Shown: positions 43,301 to 44,370 of the stretch, piece by piece
Layout: every line of letters starts with the position of its first letter
Position numbering within the stretch: position 1 is the stretch's first letter
Source of the DNA: Fragum whitleyi
Taxonomy: Eukaryota; Mollusca; Bivalvia; Cardiida; Cardiidae
Assembly (NCBI GenBank): GCA_948146395.1
Contig: OX411558.1
Span: 38,867,116 to 38,931,115, forward strand
DNA: 64,000 bases
Direction of reading: 5' to 3'
Program-made: the position numbers and the translations under genes
The notes under the pieces: model-generated
Told to the model about the DNA's origin: nothing
What the model saw: the letters and a program-made list of their open reading frames with translations, nothing else
Databases searched by the model: none

Positions 43301-43992
43301 TGTGGATGGCAAAGTAAGACAGAACGGAGATATTGAAACTTGGGATACTGTTACTCGTGCTAGTGTTTGGCATTTGGGTGTCATTTACTCCTAAACTTTT
43401 GAAATTCTAGGTGTCAAAACTCATTTGAAAGGGGTCAAAACAATAGAAAAAGGCAAATTGTGAGTAGAATTTTACAGCCATCAGTGTCAAATGACCTTTT
43501 ATTATAATAATCTAAGGAGAAAAAATGATAACTAGAATTCTAAATAGTACAAAATACATCATTGAAAATTAGAGTGATATACCCCAGTTTTGGATTGAAA
43601 CATAAATTTTCTCTCAAGGGGTTTAAAACAAATCCCTTAAGAGAAATTTTGAAGGGTCAAAAAAGGATAGTTTCATATTTATAGGGTCATAATACTGGTT
43701 AAAGGGTCAAAAACGAGCCCTGTGGAACCCTGTGATGATTGCTTCAAATTTTTTCTTATGGAATAAGAGATTTTAAGTATACTATGTTGAACAAATTTTT
43801 CTTACAGATAAAAAATAAGCTTTAACTTTTAAAGCATATTTATCTCTTTCATTTCAGTTGTCAATGTTGACAGAATTATCCAAATCCGACTCGTCAAGTC
43901 GAGCAGGCAGAGGGTCATCGTCGATCTTTAATCAAGACCATTTCCAGTTGAACCTTGCATGTCCACCAAGATTTGAAGTGGAAAATTATTAA
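1266..43992 (+). CDS. VPS8: VPS8, CORVET complex subunit (29 exons, 5' part missing)
   Basis: VPS8 is a subunit of CORVET, the Rab5-dependent tether that promotes early endosome fusion; it acts on the cytosolic face of endosomes. Joining 29 GT-AG exons gives 3,303 nt, an open frame of 1,100 residues plus stop, and every junction phase matches. The product follows the animal family in order: end of the N-terminal beta-propeller (first five exons), a long alpha-solenoid with clathrin-heavy-chain-like repeats, and a C-terminal RING-H2 finger (C-S-I-C, then C-G-H-x-x-H-x-x-C, then C-Y-L-C) followed by a short polar tail. Animal VPS8 is about 1,430 residues, so roughly the first 330 lie upstream of the window. 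Introns are long and full of transposons. Several exons have extra copies nearby, annotated separately. Identification rests on recognised family sequence, not on a search. Confidence 0.95.
1501..1570 (+). pseudogene. Decayed copy 2 of VPS8 exon a 3' half
   Basis: Aligns with the last ~60 nt of exon a plus the first bases of its intron, including a retained cag/gtaagatt donor. The reading frame is broken by TAA-type changes. Confidence 0.75.
1631..1698 (+). pseudogene. Copy 3 of VPS8 exon a 3' half
   Basis: About 60 nt nearly identical to the exon end. The frame is still open (V-I-D-P-V then F-A-R-E-S-T-V-Y-F-H) and is preceded by an acceptor-like tttccag. The donor is lost (aagatt), so it is probably not spliced. 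Confidence 0.8.
1690..2022. mobile_element. CCACTCATT MITE, next to exon b
   Basis: gataaaaactaggcaaagcc with ttgtttttatctg forms a hairpin; aattaggtatttcatgacca and ctcatttaatatctt match the ends of the 26.4 and 48.1 kb copies. The left limit is vague. Its right end is about 13 bp from the exon b acceptor. Confidence 0.6.
2035..2115 (+). CDS. VPS8: VPS8 exon b
   Basis: Twenty-seven codons, phase 0 at both ends, ending Y-K-L-L-N-I-S before gtaagt. The acceptor is tttatag. The sequence just upstream matches the end of a dispersed MITE, so part of the acceptor region is probably transposon-derived. The exon continues the propeller blade entered in exon a. Confidence 0.88.
2116..3239. other. 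VPS8 intron, nothing recognised
   Basis: AT-rich, no open frame of note. A small inverted pair ccttaggggggtggagg and cttaacccccattag near 3050 may be a MITE relic. Confidence 0.4.
3240..3478. mobile_element. CCTGTG hairpin MITE
   Basis: Ends gcttgacatttccaacaatt and aattgttggaaatgtcgcac are inverted. Inner stem gactctggacagactgtg/cacaggcttgtcaaagtc. Confidence 0.8.
3575..3770. mobile_element. GGGGTAA/GAGCTACAG MITE
   Basis: gtccagataagagggg at the left and accccctctttctgtagctc at the right, with acatagggtttaagtaggga inside. Confidence 0.65.
3796..3879 (+). CDS. VPS8: VPS8 exon c
   Basis: Twenty-eight codons, W-M-N-T-R-T-L and then H-V-I-D-V-R-S-E-E-E-L-E, closely matching the animal VPS8 propeller. 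The acceptor is tttttacag and the donor gtaagt, phase 0. Confidence 0.96.
4241..4450 (+). mobile_element. HINE-type element, AGCTCACC family, 5' fragment
   Basis: Terminal hairpin gagcacaaagtgctc followed by a tctgtctgtc tract; no 3' end found. Confidence 0.65.
4716..4802 (+). CDS. VPS8: VPS8 exon d
   Basis: Twenty-nine codons containing F-F-K-S-L-A-T-G-G-N-V-S-Q-A, a strongly conserved VPS8 string. Acceptor ttttcag, donor gtaag, phase 0. Confidence 0.96.
4950..5187. mobile_element. CCTGTG hairpin MITE
   Basis: Cleanest copy: cctgtgtgtgacatttccaa against ttggaaatgtcacacacagg, with caaagactctgccctgtctg and cagagtctttg in the middle. Confidence 0.85.
5314..5424 (+). CDS. VPS8: VPS8 exon e (last propeller exon)
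   Basis: Thirty-seven codons including Q-L-F-L-L-G-T-K-T-V-H-V, which corresponds to the last blade of the propeller in known VPS8. Acceptor ttatag, donor gtaag, phase 0. Confidence 0.96.
5480..5660. repeat. GAATGAG-family repeat
   Basis: gacactcattccgatcaaaa, ctcattcaaattgatcaaaa and related variants. Matches the right part of the 58.1 kb copy. Confidence 0.5.
5788..5862. repeat. CCCTT-type MITE left end joined to a SINE
   Basis: ttaacccttctcgtgctgtt followed by cagtatagactaagatcag, which then runs directly into SINE sequence. Confidence 0.45.
5862..6090 (+). mobile_element. tRNA-derived SINE with AAACAAAC tail
   Basis: ggttcgatcctgg B-box, gacactcattcttttttact, gtagacctatgtgggatagc body and an aaacaaacaaac tail. 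Confidence 0.75.
6226..6400. mobile_element. CCCTTATCCTGCTG MITE
   Basis: aacccttatcctgctgaatt, ctaatttcgagacattc, and the hairpin gattaagatcagcttgcatg with tgatcttaggctatac. Confidence 0.55.
6410..6590. mobile_element. GGGGTAA/GAGCTACAG MITE
   Basis: gataggaaggggtaactcca and attccccctctttctgtagc ends, gatagggtttgagcattgac inside. Confidence 0.65.
6588..6776 (+). mobile_element. SINE body with AACAAACAAA tail, head lost
   Basis: tcaccaatgggtcgataaat, gtaatggtagtgctggtgtg and caaacaaacaaat. The head is replaced by the end of a MITE. Confidence 0.7.
6885..7022 (+). CDS. VPS8: VPS8 exon f (solenoid start)
   Basis: Forty-six codons. A-L-A-L-A-L-S-M-Y-D-G-K-A-K-A-V-V-G-L-S-G marks the passage from propeller to alpha-solenoid in the family. 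Acceptor cttcag, donor gtgagt, phase 0. Confidence 0.96.
7063..7330 (+). mobile_element. HINE-type element, ATGCCCC family, fragment
   Basis: Starts after a T-run with atgcctcacatcaatag and ggggatgtattg, then cgtctgtccatctgtc and caaggtcaaggtcatctg. The 3' hairpin is missing. Confidence 0.6.
7385..8210 (+). repeat. Fragments of TAGGAGTCAGCTTGTC-type and related HINEs
   Basis: gattcagcttgtctgtctgt at the left and ggggggtatattggtttgac with ggtcaaggtcag at the right. Between them lies AT-rich sequence with no recognised feature. Confidence 0.45.
8265..8357 (+). CDS. VPS8: VPS8 exon g
   Basis: Thirty-one codons, M-L-D-L-L-F-E-Y-V-D and C-P-D-K-G-K-I, alpha-helical solenoid. Acceptor tttttcag, donor gtacta, phase 0. 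Confidence 0.94.
8375..8566. mobile_element. GGGGTAA/GAGCTACAG MITE
   Basis: aataagaggggataaagcca and taccccctctatctgcagct ends, acatagcgtttgaaatatca inside. Confidence 0.65.
8592..8705. mobile_element. CCTGTG hairpin MITE, left half
   Basis: agcctgtgtatgacatttcc and the inner stem with cagtctgatcagattcttca; the right end is gone. Confidence 0.6.
9040..10168 (+). mobile_element. HINE-type element ending TCTAG, ~160 bp internal units
   Basis: Starts after a T-run with agctccactggctg and a ccactggctgaaagccactgg hairpin, then gtctgtccgtgcgt. About five diverged units follow, each with ttctcagaatgta and a gatccttgggtgacc-like box. The 3' end is a 7-bp stem (aagccat/atggctt) directly followed by TCTAG. 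Confidence 0.8.
10260..10306 (+). CDS. VPS8: VPS8 exon h
   Basis: Short exon of fifteen codons plus two bases, N-I-V-P-V-C-V-D-Y-C-L-L-L-N-R. The split codon AT/G is completed by the next exon as Met. Acceptor ttttaacag, donor gtaagt. Confidence 0.93.
10535..10960. repeat. CTGCGTTTAGAG dispersed repeat
   Basis: gtctgcgtttagagtagagg, tcaagttaggcctatattta and catttgcattaccaaat are shared with 61.2-62.0 kb. Confidence 0.7.
10978..11150. mobile_element. CCTGTTGAATTT MITE, related to the 6.2 kb copy
   Basis: cagtattgactaagatcaga with gcaggctaatcttagtcttt forms the hairpin; flanking text matches the 6.2 and 36.9 kb copies. Confidence 0.55.
11157..11290 (+). repeat. HINE fragment, ATCCACCGCC family unit
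   Basis: Shares cctccgccg, caagaactacaactcttgct and ggagttattgccctttgtta with the larger element in the 33 kb intron. Confidence 0.6.
11591..11827. mobile_element. CCTGTG hairpin MITE, next to exon i
   Basis: agcctgtgcgtgagatttcc and attgttggaaatgtcacgca ends, with inner stem around cagcctgtgcatctgcacag. It ends 33 bp before the exon i acceptor. Confidence 0.8.
11861..12083 (+). CDS. VPS8: VPS8 exon i
   Basis: One base plus seventy-four codons. G-T-F-L-E-C-L-E-P-Y-I-I-N-D-K-L and V-H-M-D-V-A-S-L-D-I fall in the conserved VPS8 core domain. Acceptor cactacag, donor gtaagt. A decayed second copy of its 3' half lies about 0.8 kb downstream in the same intron. Confidence 0.96.
12128..12822 (+). 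mobile_element. HINE-type element, AGCTCACC family
   Basis: The 5' hairpin is a degenerate gagcacaacatgctc, followed by ctgtcttgcatcgtctg. Four units contain gaaacttt-ccagaatgtt. The 3' end is agggctatcccggccct followed by CTTG. A minus-strand open frame of about 150 codons crosses the units but is only repeat sequence. Confidence 0.75.
12906..13035 (+). pseudogene. Decayed copy of VPS8 exon i 3' part
   Basis: Similar over about 120 nt to the last part of exon i; the best block encodes C-I-V-H-M-D-V-A-S-L. TAA and TGA codons interrupt it. The donor position still reads gattat/gtaatt. Confidence 0.8.
13395..13442 (+). pseudogene. Decayed copy of VPS8 exon j start
   Basis: 48 nt similar to the first part of exon j (G-A-H-G-L-F-D-V-M-I-Y then TGA). 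No AG acceptor precedes it. It lies 360 bp after the exon i copy, so the two form one duplicated segment in exon order. Confidence 0.8.
13665..13947. mobile_element. GTGACCC MITE
   Basis: Shares gggaccatctgggtagtgca, caatctctttttcaaa and the terminal gatgggtcacata with the split copy near 34.7 kb. Confidence 0.6.
13950..14275. mobile_element. TATTTTTTCATA inverted-repeat MITE
   Basis: ttgtatgaaaaaatatctaa at the left pairs with ttagatattttttcatacaa about 100 bp on, around a gataattgacaaggctctac core. The right part (ccatatgatatcata) matches the 60.9 kb copy inverted. Confidence 0.75.
14352..14493 (+). CDS. VPS8: VPS8 exon j
   Basis: Forty-seven codons plus one base. W-A-H-G-L-F-D-A-I-I-Y-V-Y-N-K-G is diagnostic for the VPS8 core. 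Acceptor actgtag, donor gtaaat. A decayed copy of its first 48 bases sits about 0.9 kb upstream. Confidence 0.95.
14628..14800. mobile_element. GGGGTAA/GAGCTACAG MITE, inverted
   Basis: agagctacagatagggggta at the left and cattaccccctcttatctgt at the right are inverted ends. Confidence 0.68.
15084..15356 (+). mobile_element. tRNA-derived SINE, near full length
   Basis: Head gggctgccgtcataggatag, tggtaatgtgtc A-box and ggtttgattacc B-box; body caccaatgggttgataatcg; tail acaaacaaacaaaag. Confidence 0.75.
15443..15558 (+). CDS. VPS8: VPS8 exon k
   Basis: Two bases plus thirty-eight codons. G-N-K-L-L-V-Y-I-S-C-C-M-A-G-R-A-Y-P-L-G-D is among the most conserved VPS8 stretches. Acceptor cattttag, donor gttagg. 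Confidence 0.96.
16249..16319. repeat. Poly-C, CA and poly-A simple repeat
   Basis: A run of C, then (CA)n, then long A runs broken by CAC, in the last 120 bp before exon l. Confidence 0.9.
16364..16483 (+). CDS. VPS8: VPS8 exon l
   Basis: Forty codons ending L-R-T-L-L-A-F-D-T-R-E-F-L-N-V-L-A-L, phase 0. Acceptor tgacag, donor gtaag. A run of C, CA and A repeats lies about 45 bp upstream of the acceptor. Confidence 0.96.
16987..17021 (+). CDS. VPS8: VPS8 microexon m
   Basis: Eleven codons plus two bases, A-F-E-E-E-E-F-N-T-T-E. The start aligns with the A-L-(A/T)-F-E-D junction of the family. It supplies the phase needed by the next exon. Acceptor tttcag, donor gtgagt. Confidence 0.85.
17459..17706. 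mobile_element. CCCTTGTCATG MITE, TTAA-type ends
   Basis: Ends aacccttgtcatg and catgacaagggttaa are inverted. The left part contains a hairpin around agtctgatgttagtctaca. 248 bp. Confidence 0.8.
17707..18429. other. VPS8 intron, nothing firm
   Basis: A tgtaattgcatataaactta-like box recurs near 12.85 and 36.25 kb and may belong to an old repeat. No coding signal; the short frames are chance. Confidence 0.35.
18430..18496 (+). CDS. VPS8: VPS8 exon n
   Basis: One base plus twenty-two codons, M-A-K-R-Q-R-V-V-D-I-L-L-Q-V-M-V-E, equivalent to Q-R-I-V-D-I-L-L-K-V-M-V-E in vertebrates. Acceptor atttcag, donor gtaagt. Confidence 0.93.
18590..19060. repeat. GAATGAG-family repeat with internal 2x duplication
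   Basis: gaatgagtgtgtttagagag, caaatttcgttcaggatgaa and gattacctccctttga match the 58.4 kb region. At its right edge a ~83 bp unit (tagaatgattttgatt... ccatgttgtttatcataata) occurs twice, up to 19105. Confidence 0.6.
19396..19640 (+). repeat. HINE fragment, GGTGCTCTTG-ending family
   Basis: ggtattgctatagccttggt, ctctggttctattgaaggca and gggggataactctaga match the better copies near 29 and 39.8 kb. The terminal CTCTTG is absent. Confidence 0.6.
19820..19912 (+). CDS. VPS8: VPS8 exon o
   Basis: Thirty-one codons, V-G-I-L-F-T-F-L-A-R-Q-M-A and V-N-R-V-L-F-E-Q, phase 0. Acceptor atttcag, donor gtatga. The next intron contains a 3.5 kb TIR element. Confidence 0.96.
19913..20651. other. VPS8 intron left of the Tigger-like element
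   Basis: Possible eroded HINE units (ttggcacaaatacacatatt and similar) but no ends; otherwise AT-rich. Confidence 0.35.
20760..21640. other. Body of the Tigger-like element, no gene seen
   Basis: C-rich tracts at the left edge, then fairly CpG-rich sequence. Two overlapping short open frames on the right resemble no protein I know. Confidence 0.4.
21640..21880 (-). mobile_element. tRNA-derived SINE with conserved central domain
   Basis: On the minus strand an 84-nt tRNA-like head (21878 down to 21795) has a 7-bp acceptor pairing (CCAGCCC/GGGCTGG), a D-arm agctcagttggtagagc and a T-arm ggttcgattcc. The anticodon arm is disrupted, so this is not a working tRNA. The body contains ggttctttaacgtgc and a cctcggtttaacgtctcatc-like block, as in widespread marine-invertebrate SINEs. 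Confidence 0.7.
22268..23588 (+). mobile_element. HINE-type element, AGCTCACC family, long array
   Basis: 5' hairpin with gagcacgaagtgctc, then gtctgtctgtccatctgtcc. About eight alternating units carry caaatatggtccaatcttca and gaaaatgggaaggatcc. The 3' end is agggccctcagggtcct then CTTG. It is inserted inside the Tigger-like element. Confidence 0.8.
23603..23830 (+). mobile_element. tRNA-derived SINE, 3' truncated
   Basis: gagcagttggtagcgcgcct A-box region, then ggcggcactcattctttttg and gtcaataatcgtagaccta. It joins the HINE end inside the Tigger-like element. Confidence 0.6.
24340..24465 (+). other. VPS8: Tandem partial duplicate of VPS8 exon p, in frame
   Basis: The first 96 nt repeat the start of exon p with 3 differences, all synonymous, behind a good acceptor (gcacctcag). 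The last 30 nt are duplicated intron tract, yet they stay open (G-L-L-Y-L-Y-F-I-L-Q). The unit is exactly 126 nt, so use of the upstream acceptor would insert 42 residues without a frameshift. Whether it is spliced in cannot be told from DNA. Confidence 0.85.
24466..24605 (+). CDS. VPS8: VPS8 exon p (complete copy of a duplicated exon)
   Basis: Forty-six codons plus two bases, V-L-E-F-L-C-N-P-D-D-E-S-R-H through L-A-E-R-A-K, continuing into the next exon as F-Y-R-V-C-E. Acceptor tattgcag, donor gtaagg. A nearly identical partial copy with its own acceptor lies directly upstream in the same frame, so the true 5' end could be either acceptor. I chose this one because it gives the normal family length. 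Confidence 0.93.
24906..26213 (+). mobile_element. HINE-type element with homogeneous 156-bp tandem array
   Basis: Begins atacgcctgtcaaagacggg and ends gacgggcgtatcttg, so the ends are mutually inverted. After a cgtccgggcgtccggcg tract come more than six units spaced exactly 156 bp (25141, 25297, 25453, 25609, 25765, 25921, 26077) that differ at only a few positions each. Confidence 0.85.
26400..26750. mobile_element. CCACTCATT MITE, inverted copy
   Basis: gaatgagtggtcatgaaata, ccgagtttattaaacgagcc, ctataaacagataaaaacaa, then cccactagtgtaataacac at the far end, shared with the 46.2 kb copy. Confidence 0.65.
26766..26938 (+). mobile_element. SINE 3' part
   Basis: aagtggaatagcagccggag, aggaatccattttaaagcac and a tail of aatcaaacaaat. 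Confidence 0.6.
26963..27047 (+). CDS. VPS8: VPS8 exon q
   Basis: One base plus twenty-eight codons, Y-R-V-C-E-L-L-Y-E-K-R-R-H-F-D-K-I-L-S-C-Y-L, a clathrin-heavy-chain-type helical repeat. Acceptor gttttcag, donor gtaagt. Confidence 0.95.
27187..27700 (+). mobile_element. HINE-type element, ATGCCCC family, truncated
   Basis: atgccagcatcaatagatcg with gggggcatatt forms the 5' hairpin. tctgtctgtttgtctg follows, then three units with caaggtcatcagtcaaggtc. The 3' end is not clear. Confidence 0.7.
27806..27904 (+). CDS. VPS8: VPS8 exon r
   Basis: Thirty-three codons, Y-H-A-F-T-F-I-S-S-I-L then E-E-K-A-S-V-Q-Q-E-A-L, phase 0. Acceptor ttttcag, donor gtaaga. Confidence 0.92.
27955..28290. repeat. 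AAGCAACCAC-type repeat with inner hairpin
   Basis: gagcaaccacctctattaag at the left and gtggtcccagaagtggtggc at the right suggest inverted ends. The inner hairpin gaacctattagaattgtctc/gagactattctaatgggttc lies at 28092. Confidence 0.6.
28550..28778. mobile_element. TTAA/CCCTTT MITE (piggyBac-like ends), abuts exon s
   Basis: TTAACCCTTT at one end and AAAGGGTTAA at the other. The middle hairpin is gaagaaattgctt/aagcaatttcttc. TTAA flanks with CCCTTT ends are what piggyBac MITEs show. It ends 10 bp before the first base of exon s. Confidence 0.82.
28789..28928 (+). CDS. VPS8: VPS8 exon s
   Basis: Forty-six codons plus two bases, E-L-V-T-I-D-S-K-Q-A-A-Q-L-V-M and V-V-K-Q-L-Q-S-S-K-S-V-L-F-E-F-L. 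Acceptor gatttcag, donor gtaagt. A TTAA-flanked MITE ends 10 bp before the first exon base. Confidence 0.94.
28950..29423 (+). mobile_element. HINE-type element, GGTGCTCTTG-ending family
   Basis: Contains gtctcagcgttggtgagac near the left, repeated ctgtttttgg-gaaaa-cc and gaaacttggcacacatgctc boxes, and ends gtcggtgctcttg. The left edge is approximate. Confidence 0.6.
29820..29995. repeat. Dispersed repeat shared with 42.4 kb
   Basis: aatgaagcctgtattgacct, tctatttttagaaacaagtt and acactttcactggaatttct. Confidence 0.65.
30018..30304 (+). mobile_element. HINE-type element ending GTCTAG
   Basis: Starts near atacaccccttaa, has ggggggtatataggagtcag, tctgtctgtcagtccatcc, and ends gggggtattagtccgttttg plus acagtctag. 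Confidence 0.65.
30408..30564 (+). CDS. VPS8: VPS8 exon t
   Basis: One base plus fifty-two codons. M-Y-I-D-L-L-C-Q-F and G-Y-R-L-E-E-T-L-E match the family. Acceptor ctaatcag, donor gtatgg. Confidence 0.95.
31020..31590 (+). repeat. Tandem units of AGCTCACC-family HINE, ends missing
   Basis: Four ~140 bp units, each with ttcttgtttacactctagag, ccaatcttcatgaaactt and gatgaaccctattgaaaa. No terminal hairpins; possibly a deletion derivative. Confidence 0.7.
31894..31983 (+). CDS. VPS8: VPS8 exon u
   Basis: Thirty codons, H-K-L-S-E-A-T-A-F-L-L-E-K-A-G-D-V-E-G-A-F, phase 0, solenoid repeat. Acceptor gttttcag, donor gtacag. Confidence 0.95.
32066..32195. mobile_element. CCTGTG hairpin MITE, left half
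   Basis: gagcctgtgtttgacatttc and ccagcctgtgcatctgcata; the right arm is lost. Confidence 0.65.
32276..32339 (+). CDS. VPS8: VPS8 exon v
   Basis: Twenty-one codons plus one base, N-L-Q-S-K-L-K-T-L-T-E-V, equivalent to L-Q-S-K-L in vertebrates. Acceptor tttgcag, donor gtaagg. The final G pairs with AC of the next exon. Confidence 0.92.
32479..32748 (+). mobile_element. tRNA-derived SINE, best head
   Basis: Head folds like a tRNA: gctgccgtt pairs with aatggcagc, A-box agtgcagttggtagtatg, B-box cggttcaatacc. The body caccactgggttgatgattg and an aaacaaataaaa tail follow. It is not a functional tRNA gene. Confidence 0.78.
33335..33372 (+). pseudogene. Possible short relic of VPS8 exon w
   Basis: About 35 nt resemble the start of exon w behind a cag. 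Short and diverged, so this could be chance. Confidence 0.35.
33414..34452 (+). pseudogene. VPS8 exon w copy, split by a HINE insertion
   Basis: The left piece (33414-33429) and right piece (34370-34452) join into a copy about 88% like exon w, with an acceptor-like ttcag and a donor-like gag/gtagaa. An in-frame TAA follows H-E-V-H-T-V. The 940 bp between the pieces is a HINE-type element. Confidence 0.85.
33430..34369 (+). mobile_element. HINE-type element inserted in an exon w copy (exact ends)
   Basis: Both ends are fixed by the split exon copy. It starts atccaccgccgttatcggc and ends with the perfect stem gccatgtc/gacatggc followed by TCTTG. The target reads gtttt-T|T-atttcatg with no target duplication. 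Five ~160 bp units carry gcagtgcacaagaactacaa. Confidence 0.88.
34509..34606 (+). CDS. VPS8: VPS8 exon w
   Basis: Two bases plus thirty-two codons with L-C-Q-R-N-S, a conserved landmark. Acceptor tattttag, donor gtgcgt. Damaged copies of this exon lie upstream in the same intron. Confidence 0.92.
34627..35882. mobile_element. GTGACCC MITE split by a HINE
   Basis: tatgtgacccgtcattttaa at the left; the inverse end aacaggtcacata resumes after the HINE that ends at 35861. Confidence 0.65.
34878..35861 (+). mobile_element. HINE-type element, GACAGCTCTTG-ending family
   Basis: A G-rich start (run of ten G), then five ~165 bp units with ttcctggttaagtttttatg, tgcaaatgttgtatatcagt and cctctagacaaagattcatt. 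The end stem gctgtc/gacagc is followed by TCTTG. It interrupts a GTGACCC MITE. Confidence 0.8.
36482..36563 (+). CDS. VPS8: VPS8 exon x (first of three copies)
   Basis: Twenty-seven codons plus one base, G-L-W-F-P-L-L-D-A-L-M-F-P-Q-R-R, equivalent to A-L-W-F-P-L-L-E-A-M-M. Acceptor tttctttcag, donor gtagga. It leaves phase 1, as the next constitutive exon requires. Confidence 0.93.
36646..36741 (+). pseudogene. Second copy of VPS8 exon x (frame-incompatible)
   Basis: G-L-W-F-P-L-L-D-A-L-M-F-P-Q-R-R is kept, then the sequence diverges. Acceptor ctcag and donor gtgaga are intact, but the exon is 96 nt (phase 0 out), which would shift the following exon. The flanking intron is duplicated too. 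Confidence 0.85.
36825..36873 (+). other. Third, shortened copy of VPS8 exon x (frame-compatible)
   Basis: 49 nt between atcttag and gtaaaa, open, G-L-C-F-L-L-L-D-V-L-M-V-T-V-L-A plus one base. It enters in phase 0 and leaves in phase 1, exactly like exon x, so it could substitute for it. It lacks the F-P-Q-R-R segment. Confidence 0.7.
36893..37075. mobile_element. CCCTTATCCTGCTG-type MITE
   Basis: ttaatcttgctgaattta, ttggagacatttcaaccaga, and the hairpin ctaagatcagactgcatg/catgcaggctgatcttag. Confidence 0.6.
37262..37503 (+). mobile_element. SINE body with AAACAAACTAAC tail
   Basis: ccaacagcagcattcatcct, caccagttggttgataatca, tgggagagcagctggaggct and acaaacaaactaac. Confidence 0.7.
37551..37714 (+). 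CDS. VPS8: VPS8 exon y
   Basis: Two bases plus fifty-four codons, I-A-L-P-S-I-L-Q-K-I-M-Q-D-P-A-Y and L-I-L-G-M-L-E-T-Y-N-Y-E-Q, highly conserved. Acceptor acatttcag, donor gtcagg. A MITE begins 24 bp after the donor. Confidence 0.96.
37739..37976. mobile_element. CCTGTG hairpin MITE, next to exon y
   Basis: gagcctgtgcgtgacatttc against ttggaaatctcgtccacagg, with gactctggttagactgtgcg in the inner stem. It begins 24 bp after the exon y donor. Confidence 0.82.
37977..38586. other. VPS8 intron before the RING exons, featureless
   Basis: AT-rich unique sequence; the small minus-strand frame here is low-complexity. Confidence 0.4.
38587..38753 (+). CDS. VPS8: VPS8 exon z1 (RING-H2 first half)
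   Basis: Fifty-five codons plus two bases ending in the first zinc ligand pair C-S-I-C and V-F. The 17-residue spacing to C-G-H in the next exon fits a RING finger. Acceptor ctttcag, donor gtgaga. Confidence 0.96.
38809..39070 (+). mobile_element. tRNA-derived SINE
   Basis: gctgctgtcatagagcagta head with ctggtttgattcctg B-box, caccaataggttgataaaca body, decayed tail. Confidence 0.7.
39171..39351. mobile_element. CCCTTGTCATG MITE, internally deleted
   Basis: aacccttgtcatgctgcg and agcatggcaagaattaa ends; centre cagtctgctcatatgtgcag. Confidence 0.75.
39508..39703 (+). CDS. VPS8: VPS8 exon z2 (RING-H2 second half)
   Basis: One base plus sixty-five codons, R-C-G-H-C-Y-H-R-Q-C then C-Y-L-C, which completes a C3H2C3 RING. 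It is followed by a polar Ser/Gln/Thr-rich linker. The RING is the E3-like tip of VPS8. Acceptor tatacag, donor gtaata. Confidence 0.96.
39937..40467 (+). mobile_element. HINE-type element ending AATCTAG (middle of nest)
   Basis: ataatccccaaaatg with ttttgggaggtatgtagg and gtcagctagtctgttgg at the left; ctaagggggctattaatcgg and aatctag at the right. It matches the 30 kb copy. Confidence 0.75.
40013..40270 (+). mobile_element. HINE-type element, ATGCCCC family (innermost of nest)
   Basis: Short complete copy of 258 bp. 5' hairpin atgcccc/gggggcat, a long gtctgtctgtccgtccgtcc tract, two caaggtcatgtgacaaggtc boxes, and the 3' stem gtgttt/aaacac with ATCTTG. It is flanked by T on both sides. Confidence 0.88.
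40561..40640. mobile_element. Near-perfect 36-bp-arm hairpin
   Basis: tgaaaactgtttgcaaatta at the left pairs with its near-exact inverse at the right; the arms meet at ctttgcacg/cgtgcaaag. A related hairpin lies near 63.1 kb. Confidence 0.85.
40975..41043 (+). CDS. VPS8: VPS8 exon z3
   Basis: Twenty-three codons, P-S-V-D-P-Q-H-M-Q-N-V-D-S-V-R-R-S, low-complexity tail, phase 0. The sequence is weakly conserved; the call rests on position, phase and clean splice sites (atttcag, gtaagt). Confidence 0.8.
41109..41353. mobile_element. CCCTTGTCATG MITE, TTAA-type ends
   Basis: aacccttgtcatgctgaa against tagcatgacaagggttaa. Over its length it is very close to the 17.5 kb copy. Confidence 0.82.
41354..41860. 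repeat. AAGCAACCAC-type repeat
   Basis: gcaaccacttataggaccaa and gcggtcatcaaag at the left, ccgttaagcaaccctctcaa at the right; AT-rich middle without a gene. Confidence 0.45.
42101..42423 (+). mobile_element. HINE-type element, AGCTCACC family, short
   Basis: agctcacctgaaaatc start and aggaccgtcatggtcctcttg end with a 6-bp stem. The array is reduced to about one unit and the (GTCY)n tract is lost. Confidence 0.75.
42427..42615. repeat. Dispersed repeat shared with 29.8 kb
   Basis: aatgaagcctgtattgacct, agtctattctaagaaacaat and acactttcacctgaatttct. It directly follows a HINE 3' end. Confidence 0.65.
42640..42712. repeat. Short hairpin related to the TATTTTTTCATA core
   Basis: gagaaattatcatgactcga and cctcgtcatgattacttctc are inverted around caaag, like the inner part of the 61.1 kb element. 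Confidence 0.6.
43340..43740. repeat. GGGTCAAAA repeat, also at 40.87 kb
   Basis: ctggttaaagggtcaaaaac and gagccctg at its end match ctggttaaaggtcaaacatg and gagccctg at 40930-40957. Confidence 0.5.
43858..43992 (+). CDS. VPS8: VPS8 terminal exon with stop
   Basis: Forty-four codons plus TAA. L-T-E-L-S near the start and S-I-F-N-Q-D-H-F-Q-L-N-L near the end match the vertebrate C-terminus. An inverted-repeat element begins about 10 bp after the stop and contains ATTAAA at 44027, a possible poly(A) signal. Confidence 0.94.
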   Translation: MSMLTELSKSDSSSRAGRGSSSIFNQDHFQLNLACPPRFEVENY

Positions 43993-44002
43993 TATTAACT
44001 GT

Positions 44003-44259
44003 CAGAGGTGCATTCGTTAGAGCGAGATTAAACATCCCGCTAGATAAAACTTTGAGACGTCATACTGAACATCTAATAATTTGAGTGAAAATATTTGACT
44101 TAGTCAAAAGTTCTGGTTTCAGCCAATGTCATGAAAGCTTATTTCCTCATTTAGATTTTTTATGATTCTTTTATAGAGGCTTTAAAATCTCGCTCCAATG
44201 AACATCTCAAAAATCTTAATTGAAATCTTAAGAATCATTCTCTACGAAACGCACCTCAG
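44003..44259. mobile_element. Inverted-repeat element in the VPS8 3' UTR
   Basis: cagaggtgcattcgttagag at the left pairs at 15 of 20 bases with ctctacgaaacgcacctcag at the right. Inner segments tagagcgagatta and aatctcgctcc are also inverted. It begins 10 bp after the VPS8 stop. Confidence 0.6.
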
Positions 44260-44370
44260 ATGAAGATTTAGACTGGTCCTATTTTGAAAGAAAATATAGA
44301 CCGCAACTTTTGTAGTCCTACTGGCAATAAGCAAGACATAGTTGTCACTTTGGCTGTTGGGTGTATTTTT

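Noticed and set aside
1266..44000. A previously unknown gene system inside the VPS8 introns
   Set aside because: All longer intronic frames fall in repeats or exon copies; I found no independent coding gene there.
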